NCBI RefSeq assembly: GCF_900156785.1
Contig: NZ_FTOP01000007.1
Span: 124,001 to 188,000 of the forward strand
Source of the DNA: Belliella pelovolcani
GTDB taxonomy: Bacteria > Bacteroidota > Bacteroidia > Cytophagales > Cyclobacteriaceae
Direction: 5' to 3'
DNA length: 64,000 nucleotides
Under the pieces are notes generated by a model that was given only the letters and a program-made list of their open reading frames with translations, did not search any database and had not been told where the DNA came from. A program made the position numbers and the translations under genes. Positions 1 to 9,134 of the stretch are shown piece after piece (position 1 is the first letter of the stretch; every line of letters begins with the position of its first letter).

Positions 1-1430
1 AATTGCTTCCAGCTTTTACCATTATCTATGCTATAAAAAAATATAGCTTCATCTTTTCTTTCACTGAAATCACAAACAGCTCTCAGCAAAACTGACTCCC
101 CAGTAAAAGGAAGACTTTCTACATCTATTTCATGGCTATCCTCAGACCTTTGCATTATAAGCTGTTTCTGCCCCTTGATTTGTCTGACTCCAATCAACCC
201 ATAATCCTTCTGAAGCAATGTAAGTCCTGCCCAATCCCCATCCTTCATTTTGGACACATCAATTTTAATGGTCCCCATGCTTTCAGGTCCAATGGTCCTT
301 TGGGTAAGTGTATTTCTAGCTGTAAGTATAGATTGATCTACCCTATCAGTCTTTAAGGTAAGTTTTCCCTTTTTGCCATTGATTGCCCACAATTTATCTA
401 CTGGATTATGATTCCACTGCCAAACTAATGGGAGATCTGCCTCGCCTTTCTTTCTTTTGAAATCATCTGAGGCGACGATATTTGGGATCAAGCTTTTATT
501 GGCAGGCAAATCCAACTGCATAGGTACTTTGCCGTCTACGCCTAATACAGGCCAATCATTTTCCCAACTTACGGGAACCAAATATGGTATTCTTCCTACT
601 GCACCATTGTCTCTGAATAAATAGGCAAACCAATCCCCTCCAGGTGTATCGATAAGTCCACCTTGTGCTACACCTAAATCTTGTAGGGCTACCCTTCCTT
701 CATAAGGACCAAACAGATTGTCAGCTTTGTGGACGATGACGGTACGCATACCACCACGAGGCCAAGCAATATTGAATAGGTAGTATTTGCCATTTACTTT
801 GAAAATCTGCGACCCCTCTGCAGGTAGCATGATGTCACCTTCTATAGGTTCGTGCGCATTCTTGATCAATACGCGTTCTGTATTAGGCTTAATACCTGAG
901 AGATCACTTTCAAGCTCTATTATTTTGATTTCACCACCACCCCAAATCATATAAACCTTTCCATCATCAAAAAGCAAGGTATGGTCGTGCAAAGATGGCC
1001 TAAAAGACTGTTGCTTCCACGGCCCATTCTCTATATCCTCTGTAGAAAAAATATACGTCCTACCTGTATTTCCAGAAAACGTACTTACATAGTATTTCCC
1101 CTCATGATACCTCAAGCTACTCGCCCAAGAGCCTTTACCATACATGTTTTTGTCATGCTCTAATCTCAAATCGTCAGATTCTCCTAATGTCTCATATGCG
1201 TAACTAACCAATTCCCAATTCACTAGGTCTTTTGATTTCATGATGGGTACGCCAGGGTTGACGTGCATGGTCGTACTACTCATGTAATAGGTATCTCCTA
1301 CCCTTATCATAGATGCATCAGGTACATCAGCATGAATGATCGGATTGATAGCTTGCTGAGCTGTGGATTTTGAAAGGTTCCAGGCTAAGCATATAAGAAA
1401 TAGGAAGACTATTTTATACGATTGATGCAT
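1..1430 (-). CDS. GH43 beta-xylosidase/arabinofuranosidase, 3' end beyond window
   Basis: The reading frame opens with ATG at 1430 and stays open to base 1, giving about 476 residues with the C-terminus missing. An N-terminal signal sequence ends near STAQQ. The five-bladed GH43 propeller follows: the base Asp lies in DVPDASMIRVGD (about D38), the pKa-modulating Asp in HDHTLLFDDGK (about D148), and the acid Glu in LPAEGSQIFK (about E203). The last 130 or so residues look like the concanavalin-like C2 domain of beta-xylosidases, ending in AIFFYSIDNGKSWK. Family members of this type run to about 550 residues, so roughly 70 are lost. It should release xylose or arabinose from xylo-oligosaccharides in the periplasm. 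It follows the GH10 gene in the same direction after a strong hairpin. The subfamily is not assigned with certainty. Confidence 0.93.
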   Translation of the reverse strand, partial: MHQSYKIVFLFLICLAWNLSKSTAQQAINPIIHADVPDASMIRVGDTYYMSSTTMHVNPGVPIMKSKDLVNWELVSYAYETLGESDDLRLEHDKNMYGKGSWASSLRYHEGKYYVSTFSGNTGRTYIFSTEDIENGPWKQQSFRPSLHDHTLLFDDGKVYMIWGGGEIKIIELESDLSGIKPNTERVLIKNAHEPIEGDIMLPAEGSQIFKVNGKYYLFNIAWPRGGMRTVIVHKADNLFGPYEGRVALQDLGVAQGGLIDTPGGDWFAYLFRDNGAVGRIPYLVPVSWENDWPVLGVDGKVPMQLDLPANKSLIPNIVASDDFKRKKGEADLPLVWQWNHNPVDKLWAINGKKGKLTLKTDRVDQSILTARNTLTQRTIGPESMGTIKIDVSKMKDGDWAGLTLLQKDYGLIGVRQIKGQKQLIMQRSEDSHEIDVESLPFTGESVLLRAVCDFSERKDEAIFFYSIDNGKSWKQ

Positions 1431-1451
1431 TTTGATCTTAAGGCTATAGAC

Positions 1452-1479
1452 GGCAGCATCAATTTGAAATGATGCTGCC
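1452..1479 (-). other. Intercistronic hairpin between GH10 and GH43 genes
   Basis: A perfect 10-bp inverted repeat (GGCAGCATCA / TGATGCTGCC) with an 8-nt loop sits in the 128-bp gap after the GH10 stop. The transcribed strand has no U-tract after it, so it looks more like an RNA-stabilising or processing hairpin than a simple terminator. Confidence 0.6.
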
Positions 1480-1558
1480 AGTTTTGTGGGTTTTACAGGT
1501 TTGGGCTATTAGGCTTTGTTGTTTATGCTCAAAGAACTTAGCTTTGAGCTCATCAGTC

Positions 1559-2704
1559 TTAATATTGAGCTGCAAGTTGGATGATTTCATTCACCACAGA
1601 TTTTGCTGTATTATCTCTGTTGAATAACAAAGGATAATCAGTTCTACCTTTGACTGGCCAGCCATTTTTCCATGAATCTCCATCATTGATTCCCCACAGT
1701 GTAACCCTAGAAATCTTATCATGATGCTTGAGGAACAACTTAAAAAAGTCTAAATATCTTTCATCAAATTTTTGCTGAACATCATCTGGAAGTCCCTCAG
1801 TATATGGATTCAAACGTTGCTGATATTCCACATTGGTAGCAATGTCAGCCCCCATATCTCTACGAGGAGATGGCAATACAGATAAGTCTAGCTCTGTCAC
1901 CATTACTGTCACTCCTAAGCTAGAAAAAGCAAGAATACTTTTCTCAAATTCTTCAATAGTAGGATATTCTAAGCCAATATGGCCTTGCATCCCTATTCCA
2001 TGTATCTTGACACCTTGCTCTTGAAGATTTTTTACCATTTTGACCACACCCTCTCTTTTACCTGGGTTGGCCATAGAGAAATCATTGTAGTACAATTCTG
2101 CCTCTGGGTCAGCCTCATGTGCAAACTGAAAAGCAAGCTTCATGAAATCTTCACCGAGAATTTGGTAAAACTTACTATTTCTCCATGAGCCATCATCCAG
2201 AATAGCTTCATTAACAACATCCCAACCTTTGACTTTGCCTTTGTATCTGCCAACTACAGTATGAATGTGATTTTTTATGCGCTCTGTGAGCACTTCAGGG
2301 CTGACATCTTTGCCTTCACTATCGGTAAAGAACCATCTCGGTGCTTGAGAATGCCATATCAGCGTGTGTCCTACAATATGGAAGTCATTTTCAACTCCAT
2401 AGTTGATAAACTTATCCGCCATATCGAAGTTAAATTCACCTTCTCTCAGTTGAATCATTCCACTCTTCATGACATTTTCGGCCACAATTGAATTGAAATG
2501 CTCCTTCAGGACTCCCATTGAAGGTTGGCTGTGGTTATTGATATAATTTGCGCTGAGGGCTGCACCAATGTGAAACTTACCTTCGAAGGCATCTTTGAGT
2601 GTTTTTGCTGGTTCTTTTTCAGTCTTTACCATACAGCTGATACCTATCAGTCCTATTAGGAATACAGCAAGCACGATGAGCGTATTTGATTTAATTCTGG
2701 TCAT
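1559..2704 (-). CDS. GH10 endo-1,4-beta-xylanase, lipoprotein
   Basis: This is a 381-residue single-domain GH10 xylanase that cleaves internal beta-1,4 links of xylan. It starts with a lipoprotein signal (lipobox IGISC, Cys24). The catalytic barrel fills the rest. Active-site motifs are intact: ENVMK (about 76-80), GHTLIWHSQ (112-120), acid/base Glu166 in WDVVNEAILD, GMQGHI (238-243), nucleophile Glu271 in VTELDLS, and the late WGINDGDSW block. Length and motif order are normal for an unadorned GH10 enzyme. It lies between the GH5 and GH43 genes on the same strand and is the only GH10 in the window with a complete catalytic set. A lipid anchor fits an outer-membrane or periplasmic location, but which face of the membrane cannot be told from sequence. 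Confidence 0.96.
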   Translation of the reverse strand: MTRIKSNTLIVLAVFLIGLIGISCMVKTEKEPAKTLKDAFEGKFHIGAALSANYINNHSQPSMGVLKEHFNSIVAENVMKSGMIQLREGEFNFDMADKFINYGVENDFHIVGHTLIWHSQAPRWFFTDSEGKDVSPEVLTERIKNHIHTVVGRYKGKVKGWDVVNEAILDDGSWRNSKFYQILGEDFMKLAFQFAHEADPEAELYYNDFSMANPGKREGVVKMVKNLQEQGVKIHGIGMQGHIGLEYPTIEEFEKSILAFSSLGVTVMVTELDLSVLPSPRRDMGADIATNVEYQQRLNPYTEGLPDDVQQKFDERYLDFFKLFLKHHDKISRVTLWGINDGDSWKNGWPVKGRTDYPLLFNRDNTAKSVVNEIIQLAAQY

Positions 2705-2764
2705 GTTCTGAGTTTATATAGGTTTTTAAGGTTTGTTTTTATATTTCATAACTAAGCGTTCAAA

Positions 2765-4012
2765 TTAATTACAGGCTATTTTTTCGCTTGCATATTCTTT
2801 GAACCATTTCTGACTTGGGTAAGCACAAGCATCAGGATCACCACCATAAGCTAGTCCTGCATTGGGATTCCCACGATCAATTAAATTTTCGGGCATGAGT
2901 AAATTCCAACTTACATTACCTGATTCATCTGCTAAGGCTTTAAAGTTTGCCCCAAAACCATAAGCTCCCGCAGTTCCTGTGATACCGCCTTTTCCCCAAA
3001 CACCATATTGTTCTGGTCCCCAATCAATTTCTGTAATAGCAATTGGCGCAATGTCAGCTACTGGCTTGATATGGGTATTCCAATTTCTTCTAAAAGTCAT
3101 AGGATCATTATTATCTTGACCCCAATAGCCAGGATAAATATGTACCGCATAGCCATAATTATCGTCTTCAATGGGATTGTTTGGAAAGCCACGGTAATGG
3201 GATTGATAACCAGACCCAGGAACCCATAAGACATTGTTGGCACCATTGGACCTAATCATATCCACCATAGGTTGAAAAAATAGTTTGAGTGCATCAAAAT
3301 GAGCTTGGGTATCACTTCCGTATACGCCATCTGTGCCTAGTATATGAATTGGTTCATTCGCCAACTCAAACATAAGATGCTTTCTATTTTTTAAGCGTGG
3401 TTGTTGAGAAATATGATCCCAGATTCTTAGTAGGTACTGGTGATATTCATCGTCTACGGCAATTCTATCTGGACAAACACCCGGCGGCCTTAGAATCACA
3501 TACATGCCACGAGATTCTGCATGATCAATCAAAGGAATAATTACTTCTTCTATGGCCGTTACGAACCTTTGAAAACTAAATCTCGAAATATCGCTTTCCG
3601 AAATAGGCTCTCCAGGCACATTAGTCCAATATGGATCAATATGAAGTCTAATCATGTTAAGGTACCATTCATCTTCTCCCTTTGATAGCGTATTCATCAC
3701 CGCTCGATTATAATCTAGACAAGCTCCTACATCATAATTATTCCACCTCCACTCTCCTACATGTCCGCCGTTGAACCAAGGGCTAGGTGTAATCGCAACA
3801 CCATGCAACAAAACTTTATTTCCACATTCATCTATCAAGTCACGACCTTGAACCTTTAGTGCTGAAGTTGGAATCGGCCAGGTCATTGCATCATCTGATG
3901 GAATTTCATTTTGTTCAGACTTCTCATCTTCAATGATATCTTCAGGATCAATGGTGTTGCAAGAGAAAAAAATTATCAACAAGCCTATATAAATAGGTCT
4001 AAATTGTAACAT
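2765..4012 (-). CDS. GH5 glycoside hydrolase, lipoprotein
   Basis: A 415-residue lipoprotein (lipobox IFFSC, Cys18) followed by an acidic linker (about 22-42) and a GH5 TIM barrel. The acid/base is Glu220 in FELANEPIH and the nucleophile Glu328 in AITEIDWG. Supporting barrel landmarks are NMIRLHIDPYW (119-129), ILRPPG and the AVHIYPGYWG strand. The family cuts beta-1,4-glycans (cellulose, mannan, xylan or xyloglucan). The subfamily could not be assigned by eye, so the substrate is inferred only from context, where xylan or an arabinoxylan side structure is most likely. It follows the xus-like genes after a long hairpin and precedes the GH10 xylanase by 60 bp, probably in one transcript. Confidence 0.9.
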   Translation of the reverse strand: MLQFRPIYIGLLIIFFSCNTIDPEDIIEDEKSEQNEIPSDDAMTWPIPTSALKVQGRDLIDECGNKVLLHGVAITPSPWFNGGHVGEWRWNNYDVGACLDYNRAVMNTLSKGEDEWYLNMIRLHIDPYWTNVPGEPISESDISRFSFQRFVTAIEEVIIPLIDHAESRGMYVILRPPGVCPDRIAVDDEYHQYLLRIWDHISQQPRLKNRKHLMFELANEPIHILGTDGVYGSDTQAHFDALKLFFQPMVDMIRSNGANNVLWVPGSGYQSHYRGFPNNPIEDDNYGYAVHIYPGYWGQDNNDPMTFRRNWNTHIKPVADIAPIAITEIDWGPEQYGVWGKGGITGTAGAYGFGANFKALADESGNVSWNLLMPENLIDRGNPNAGLAYGGDPDACAYPSQKWFKEYASEKIACN

Positions 4013-4079
4013 GAATCAATTGTGGTTATAGGTTTGATTGTTAAATATGATTACAACATGGGTGCTTGTAGGAGTATTA

Positions 4080-4120
4080 TAAGTTAGTCAATGAGCCAAA
4101 TAGACCCACTGACTAACTTA
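4080..4120 (-). other. Intercistronic hairpin between GH10-like and GH5 genes
   Basis: An 11-bp perfect inverted repeat (TAAGTTAGTCA / TGACTAACTTA) with a 19-nt loop stands 15 nt after the stop of the GH10-like gene. No run of U follows on the minus strand. It may separate the transport/binding part of the transcript from the enzyme part by attenuation or RNA processing. Confidence 0.6.
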
Positions 4121-4135
4121 TTAAAACAATAATTA

Positions 4136-6250
4136 TTAATTACCTCCTAATCCATCAGCAAAGCCTGCATAAGCGTGCTTTCTGTTGAGATTATTAGCCC
4201 ATAATCCATTTCTAGCGCTATCAGTACCATCGACAGGATTGGCGACGGTGATTCCATATCTTTGATTAGTTGGAACTTTGCTCAAATAGCTAGCTACCAC
4301 TTGTTTGTATAACTCACCTTGATTGACTAGTGCAACCATTGAAGGTGAACTTTCATTTATTCTTATATCAAGGGAGCTAATACGGATCTTTTTGCCAGAC
4401 GATGCAAGCAACTCAAACAAGTCAGTTACATTATTGAAATTAGAGTTGAAGTTCAGTTGAAGTCTGACCGAGATCCCATCAACCATCCCTCCATGCTCTT
4501 CGATAAAATCAATATAATCCAACAAGGCTTGTGCTTTGGCAAGATTTGATTCCATTCCACTCTCGCTTATAAATAATAGATCATCAGCGTTACCATATTC
4601 TCTAGCTAGCTTAAATGCCATTGGACCATATTCTTTACCGATATAATCCTGCCAGTAAAACTCCCCTTCACCTGGTGTCAAGCCTACTCCAGTTCTGATG
4701 GAAGAGAAATCCGATTCATGAATTGGTTCATTGATGACATCTCTTATTTTTATGATGTCTTTAGTTTCGGATACATAACCTGAAACCCATCTTTCCAATT
4801 GGCTTGAAATGATTGAAGTTTTTTCGCTTGGAGTCTTATCTACAATTGTAGTCTGACCACCAGTCATGCTTTCACTGGCCAAAACAACATCATCTATAAA
4901 TACAGTGCCTGCAAACTCTCCATAACTAAAAATCAACCTGTTGCGATCATCAGCTGTAACGGTAGTAGTCAAGCTGACAAATCTCCAATCAGTGGTTACG
5001 AAAACTTGTCCAAAACCATTTGATGAAAAGTTTGGACTTTGCAACTCTGGTCTGATAGCTCCTTCTGCATCACCTCTAACCCAAAAACTCAACCTATATG
5101 TCTCACCATTTTTAACAGGTTCAGCAAGTTGATACAATGTTTGAACTTCCCAGAATCCACCAGTCAAAGATGGGTTCGTCACAAAGAAAGCTCTTCCTGA
5201 GTTACCTACTCCTGATCCCTCTTCAGCTACGCCTCTTACTGAGTTATTTCCCCAACCGCCCCAAGCAATTCCTGACTCAAAGTCTCCATTGGATACAAGA
5301 TTATTGACCACGGGATCTCCTGCAATATCATAAACATATAAGTTATTGATATCTAGGTAATATTCATTGTTAGGTATATATCCTAGCTCCAAACTAAACT
5401 TAAAAGAATCACCTTCGAAATCACTTACACGAAATCTAATTTCTTTCCAAGAAATACCTGTAGAAAAAGTCTCAGAAGGAGTTCCTCCAGGTGTCCAAAC
5501 TAATGTCGGCTCATTATTATTCAGCCCTTCGAAAGTAAATCTTCCCTGACCATCTATATCAGATTTGATATAAGCAACAATCTCATAGGTTCTACCTGGG
5601 ATAATAGGTATCGAAGGAGATGTGAACCTCAAATCATCAGGACTGGAAACACCACTTCCTGTAGTTAATTTGATAGCAGGTGGTGAACCCAACCCCATTC
5701 CTTCACGCTCAGCATAGGTTACACCAGCACTTGATGTCCATCCCTCTAAGTTTCCAGCAGAGAGACTTGCAATATCCAACTCATTGACAAAAGCTGGTGA
5801 ATTGACAACTAGCGGAGAAAGCAAACTATTTAGAAAACTGGCATTTTGATTTCTATGTGAGATCAGAGGAGCTGTAACAACATTCAAGTCATTTTCCTGA
5901 GCAATCTCAAGAAACGAGTTCAACTGAACAAAATTAAAGCTCCCGTTATTCTGTACAATACTACGGTGATCAGTACCTGAGCTTGGCGTAAACTCATTAA
6001 AGTTTCTATTAACTAATCTGTATCTGACACCTCTATTAGTATAATCTGAAAGTGGTAGTGAAGCTCCTATTTTAAAGCCTGGAGTTGAAAGTCCGTCCAG
6101 ATAACTCAATAAGTCAGGGTAGCTATTAAGCTCTTCTTGAATTTCAACACTCAAGGGCTTTTCAACTTGGTACTCCAATGCCTCAAAATCAGCGCAAGAA
6201 GCTAAGCTTACAATCCCTGCCAATAGACCGCCTTTTATAATATTTTTCAT
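4136..6250 (-). CDS. GH10-like pseudoenzyme with two inserted CBM4-type modules
   Basis: A 704-residue lipoprotein (lipobox LASC, Cys19). The GH10 fold is split: residues about 55-145 form the first part, two CBM4/9-like beta-sandwiches (about 155-310 and 315-460) are inserted, and the barrel resumes at about 475. This layout and the place after a DUF1735 lipoprotein match Xyn10C of the xylan utilization system. The active site is degraded: the usual nucleophile motif TELDI reads SSLDI, with Ser626 in place of Glu. ENxMK is replaced by SSGTDH, TQMH by VRLQ, and the late Trp-rich block by ANPVDGTDS. Only the acid/base Glu508 (DVINEP) remains. It probably binds xylan at the cell surface rather than cutting it. 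The losses are seen in the sequence; the binding role is inferred. Confidence 0.9.
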   Translation of the reverse strand: MKNIIKGGLLAGIVSLASCADFEALEYQVEKPLSVEIQEELNSYPDLLSYLDGLSTPGFKIGASLPLSDYTNRGVRYRLVNRNFNEFTPSSGTDHRSIVQNNGSFNFVQLNSFLEIAQENDLNVVTAPLISHRNQNASFLNSLLSPLVVNSPAFVNELDIASLSAGNLEGWTSSAGVTYAEREGMGLGSPPAIKLTTGSGVSSPDDLRFTSPSIPIIPGRTYEIVAYIKSDIDGQGRFTFEGLNNNEPTLVWTPGGTPSETFSTGISWKEIRFRVSDFEGDSFKFSLELGYIPNNEYYLDINNLYVYDIAGDPVVNNLVSNGDFESGIAWGGWGNNSVRGVAEEGSGVGNSGRAFFVTNPSLTGGFWEVQTLYQLAEPVKNGETYRLSFWVRGDAEGAIRPELQSPNFSSNGFGQVFVTTDWRFVSLTTTVTADDRNRLIFSYGEFAGTVFIDDVVLASESMTGGQTTIVDKTPSEKTSIISSQLERWVSGYVSETKDIIKIRDVINEPIHESDFSSIRTGVGLTPGEGEFYWQDYIGKEYGPMAFKLAREYGNADDLLFISESGMESNLAKAQALLDYIDFIEEHGGMVDGISVRLQLNFNSNFNNVTDLFELLASSGKKIRISSLDIRINESSPSMVALVNQGELYKQVVASYLSKVPTNQRYGITVANPVDGTDSARNGLWANNLNRKHAYAGFADGLGGN

Positions 6251-6272
6251 AACAAACTTCGATTGGTGTAAA

Positions 6273-7301
6273 CTATTTTAATACTGGATTGAAGGTTTCG
6301 AACCTTACGCCTCTATTTCTCATGACAAGCGTATCTGTAGACACTACTGTCATTCTAGGGTGATTAATCTCATAATTGAGGTAAATGGCATCTCTGTCTT
6401 GATTACCCCAGCTGTTCTTTTCACCACGCTTAGAGAATTTTCCAGAACCACTAGCAGTCACACCATCAGTCAATGAGCTGACAGTACAGTTACCATCATT
6501 ATCAAAATTCAACATGAGGTTAATATCTTCATTGCTTCCGTCAGATGTTTCGATGGTAATCGGAAATTCTACAGCTGTTCTACTTGCAGTATGGAGATCG
6601 TTCAATTCATCCTCTTCTACAAATCTTGCTCTCCTAACCACAGTTCCAGAAAGATCCTCGTTTCCTTCTTTACCCAAAATCACATCCTGCCCTCTTCTCA
6701 AATAGATCCCATGCCATGGATTGATGTATTTGACAGCGTACAAAACAAAGTCTTTTGGGGTGACATCCCAGTCACCAATCACATGTGGGTTTGGATTAGG
6801 CAAAGTAGACCTGCCTACCAAAATGGAATCAGCATTGTCCACAGATGTAATTCTAAGTGGTACTACATAAGTATTCTTGATGGCTAATGGATCATCAAAA
6901 AAAGCTCCGGTCAATTGTACTTCAACACCTCCAATAATTTCCCCTCTAGGAATGATGATTTCGGAAGCTGCCATCTGAAAGTACTCAGTAGGCAAAACTC
7001 TAACTTCATCACCACCCTCTGAGAATAATAAATTCTCTGCTAAAGTTGGATCCATTTCTATTCCCAATCTCAATTGTTGGCGACTGGTGTAAACTCCACC
7101 TGTGGTGGCCATAATTCTGAACTTCCCTTCATTATCCAAAGTGGTGTCGAAGATATCTTCACCTTGAGTAATGGTCCTTACAGGATATTGATGGGCAAAA
7201 TATACAGTTTGGTAATCAAAATCAGGAAACTCCCAATCTTGATTCACACAGGAACTCACTCCTATGATCATTATTACCATGCTAAATAAAACCTTTTTCA
7301 T
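6273..7301 (-). CDS. DUF1735/DUF4361-type surface lipoprotein (XusE-like)
   Basis: A 342-residue lipoprotein (lipobox GVSSC, Cys18) with an N-terminal beta-sandwich (about 25-170) of the DUF1735 type and a C-terminal domain (about 185-340) resembling DUF4361. No catalytic motif is visible. It sits between the second SusD and the CBM-bearing GH10-like gene with gaps of 45 and 22 bp. This is the position of XusE in the Bacteroidota xylan core and of SusE/F-type glycan-binding proteins in general. Its likely role is to hold xylan at the outer surface for the SusCD transporters. Assignment rests on gene order and overall fold signature, not on a diagnostic motif. Confidence 0.8.
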   Translation of the reverse strand: MKKVLFSMVIMIIGVSSCVNQDWEFPDFDYQTVYFAHQYPVRTITQGEDIFDTTLDNEGKFRIMATTGGVYTSRQQLRLGIEMDPTLAENLLFSEGGDEVRVLPTEYFQMAASEIIIPRGEIIGGVEVQLTGAFFDDPLAIKNTYVVPLRITSVDNADSILVGRSTLPNPNPHVIGDWDVTPKDFVLYAVKYINPWHGIYLRRGQDVILGKEGNEDLSGTVVRRARFVEEDELNDLHTASRTAVEFPITIETSDGSNEDINLMLNFDNDGNCTVSSLTDGVTASGSGKFSKRGEKNSWGNQDRDAIYLNYEINHPRMTVVSTDTLVMRNRGVRFETFNPVLK

Positions 7302-7346
7302 ATTTCTTGTTTCTAATCAAATACTAAAACAAACTTCTATTATTTA

Positions 7347-9122
7347 TTACCAACCTGTATTTTGCTTTAAGGAACTATATTTCAATAATTCACTCAAAGG
7401 AACAGGACCATATTTCATATGTGGAGCAAAAACTCTGTTTTGGACATTGATAACTTGACCAACATTGCTTTGAATTCTATATCCTCTAGCTGGCTCTGTC
7501 AAATCCAAATCCCATCTTCTGATATCCCAGAATCTGAATCCTTCGAAACACAATTCGAGTCTCCTTTCATTTCTTATCAATTCCCTCATGGCATCCTTAT
7601 CACCTCTTACAGATTCTAAGTAAGCATCTCCATTTTGAATACCAACACCTGCTCTTTCTCTGATCCTTTTGATCACATCATAGGCAGAGAAACCAAAGCT
7701 TCCCGTACCTGTCGGCCCCCAAGCTTCATTGGCTGCTTCTGCATAGATCAAATAGAGCTCTGTATATCTTATTCTTGGCATCACATGAAGTTGACCATTT
7801 ACTGAGTTAGGGTTCAAATTCACGTCTTGTCTGAGTAATTTTCTCATATAGTAGCCAGTCCTTGTAGATACCTCTACTCTGTTTATTCCATCGTTGGTAC
7901 CGCCATCTGCTGTGGTATTGATCACTTGATTATTAGGGCCTGCTGTGGTTCCGTTGATGACGATGAATAGATTCAATCTAGGATCTCTATTTGCGTAAGG
8001 GGCGTTTGGATCATAGTTGCTATTTGGATGAGATATTGGATATCCATTGGATGCAGGAAATGCATCTACCAAATTTTGAGTTGGATTGAGTAAGCCATTC
8101 CCAAACTGTGTTGGAGGGAAATGCTGCGCTTCAAGGTTACTTGAAGGTCCTCCAAGTGATGTTCTCCAAAGAATCTCTTGCTGATTTACACCACCACCAA
8201 GGTTATTGATTTCGGCTACATTTGAGTACCAAGTTAGACCCGTAGGCGCCAATCCATTTACTCCACCATTGAGATTCAAAAGTTGACCAGCATAATTCGC
8301 TGCATCCTCCCAAGTAGTGGTACTTCCTGAACTAAAAGCAGGACTAGCGGCCAATAGAGCTGCTTGAGCTCTGATTGCCATTGCTATTCTTCCGCTAAGA
8401 AGTTGCCTTGCATCTTCTCCAAAAACCCTGTTGAAGTCATTTCTACTTGCTCCCATTTGTCTATATCTCTCAGGAACTTGACTTTCATTGGCTATATCTT
8501 CATAGTCTAACGGCAGTAATTCAATGGCTCTATTTGCATCAGCATATAATTGCTGCATACATTCTTCAAATGTATTTCTAGGTCTATTAAATTCTGAATT
8601 CAAATCCTGAGCTGTATCCAAAATCTGAACTCCAAGAAGCTGACCATCTGCCATACCTCCATGTGATTGTAAGAGATGGAACATGAACAAAGCTCTTAAA
8701 CCATAAGCTTCACCCTTGATCCTATCAGCAAACATGCGATCAAGAAGGTTATTATTGACTGTGAAAGTGACGCTATCTGAAGCTGCGATCATTAAGTTCA
8801 AGTATTGGATCGCTGCCTTAGAGTTTTGCCATTGATTCAAAGGATTATTGTCAGATGCCCACTGTCCACTTGCTAAATTGAAGAAAGCATTGTTCTCATT
8901 GTTACTTACTGCATCATCTGTAGCCATATCATTGAATGACCAACCATTTCTAGGAATTCTCGCATAGCCATTGATAATCAAACCTTGGGCAAATCGAGGT
9001 TCATTGTAGCTACTTTCAAGATCTCTATTATTCTGTATTGCTGGTTCAAATAGATCATCACATCCTGTTATCAAAACAGTAACAATCACAAAAAACCAAT
9101 ATGTATATTTTAAACTTTTCAT
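7347..9122 (-). CDS. SusD/RagB-family glycan-binding lipoprotein (second xylan pair)
   Basis: A 591-residue SusD-type protein with a lipoprotein signal (lipobox LITGC, Cys21). The alpha-helical TPR core shows the usual marks: GEAYGLRALFMFHLL near residue 140, AEAANEAWG in the late third, and FEGFRFWDIRRWDL followed by a short C-terminal tail ending PVPLSELLKYSSLKQNTGW. It forms the lid of the TonB-dependent pore encoded 12 bp upstream (9135-12164). The pair corresponds to XusC/XusD in the xylan locus order. The ligand is probably xylan oligosaccharides, an inference from the neighbouring enzymes. Confidence 0.95.
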   Translation of the reverse strand: MKSLKYTYWFFVIVTVLITGCDDLFEPAIQNNRDLESSYNEPRFAQGLIINGYARIPRNGWSFNDMATDDAVSNNENNAFFNLASGQWASDNNPLNQWQNSKAAIQYLNLMIAASDSVTFTVNNNLLDRMFADRIKGEAYGLRALFMFHLLQSHGGMADGQLLGVQILDTAQDLNSEFNRPRNTFEECMQQLYADANRAIELLPLDYEDIANESQVPERYRQMGASRNDFNRVFGEDARQLLSGRIAMAIRAQAALLAASPAFSSGSTTTWEDAANYAGQLLNLNGGVNGLAPTGLTWYSNVAEINNLGGGVNQQEILWRTSLGGPSSNLEAQHFPPTQFGNGLLNPTQNLVDAFPASNGYPISHPNSNYDPNAPYANRDPRLNLFIVINGTTAGPNNQVINTTADGGTNDGINRVEVSTRTGYYMRKLLRQDVNLNPNSVNGQLHVMPRIRYTELYLIYAEAANEAWGPTGTGSFGFSAYDVIKRIRERAGVGIQNGDAYLESVRGDKDAMRELIRNERRLELCFEGFRFWDIRRWDLDLTEPARGYRIQSNVGQVINVQNRVFAPHMKYGPVPLSELLKYSSLKQNTGW

Positions 9123-9134
9123 AGTTGCTCTGAT

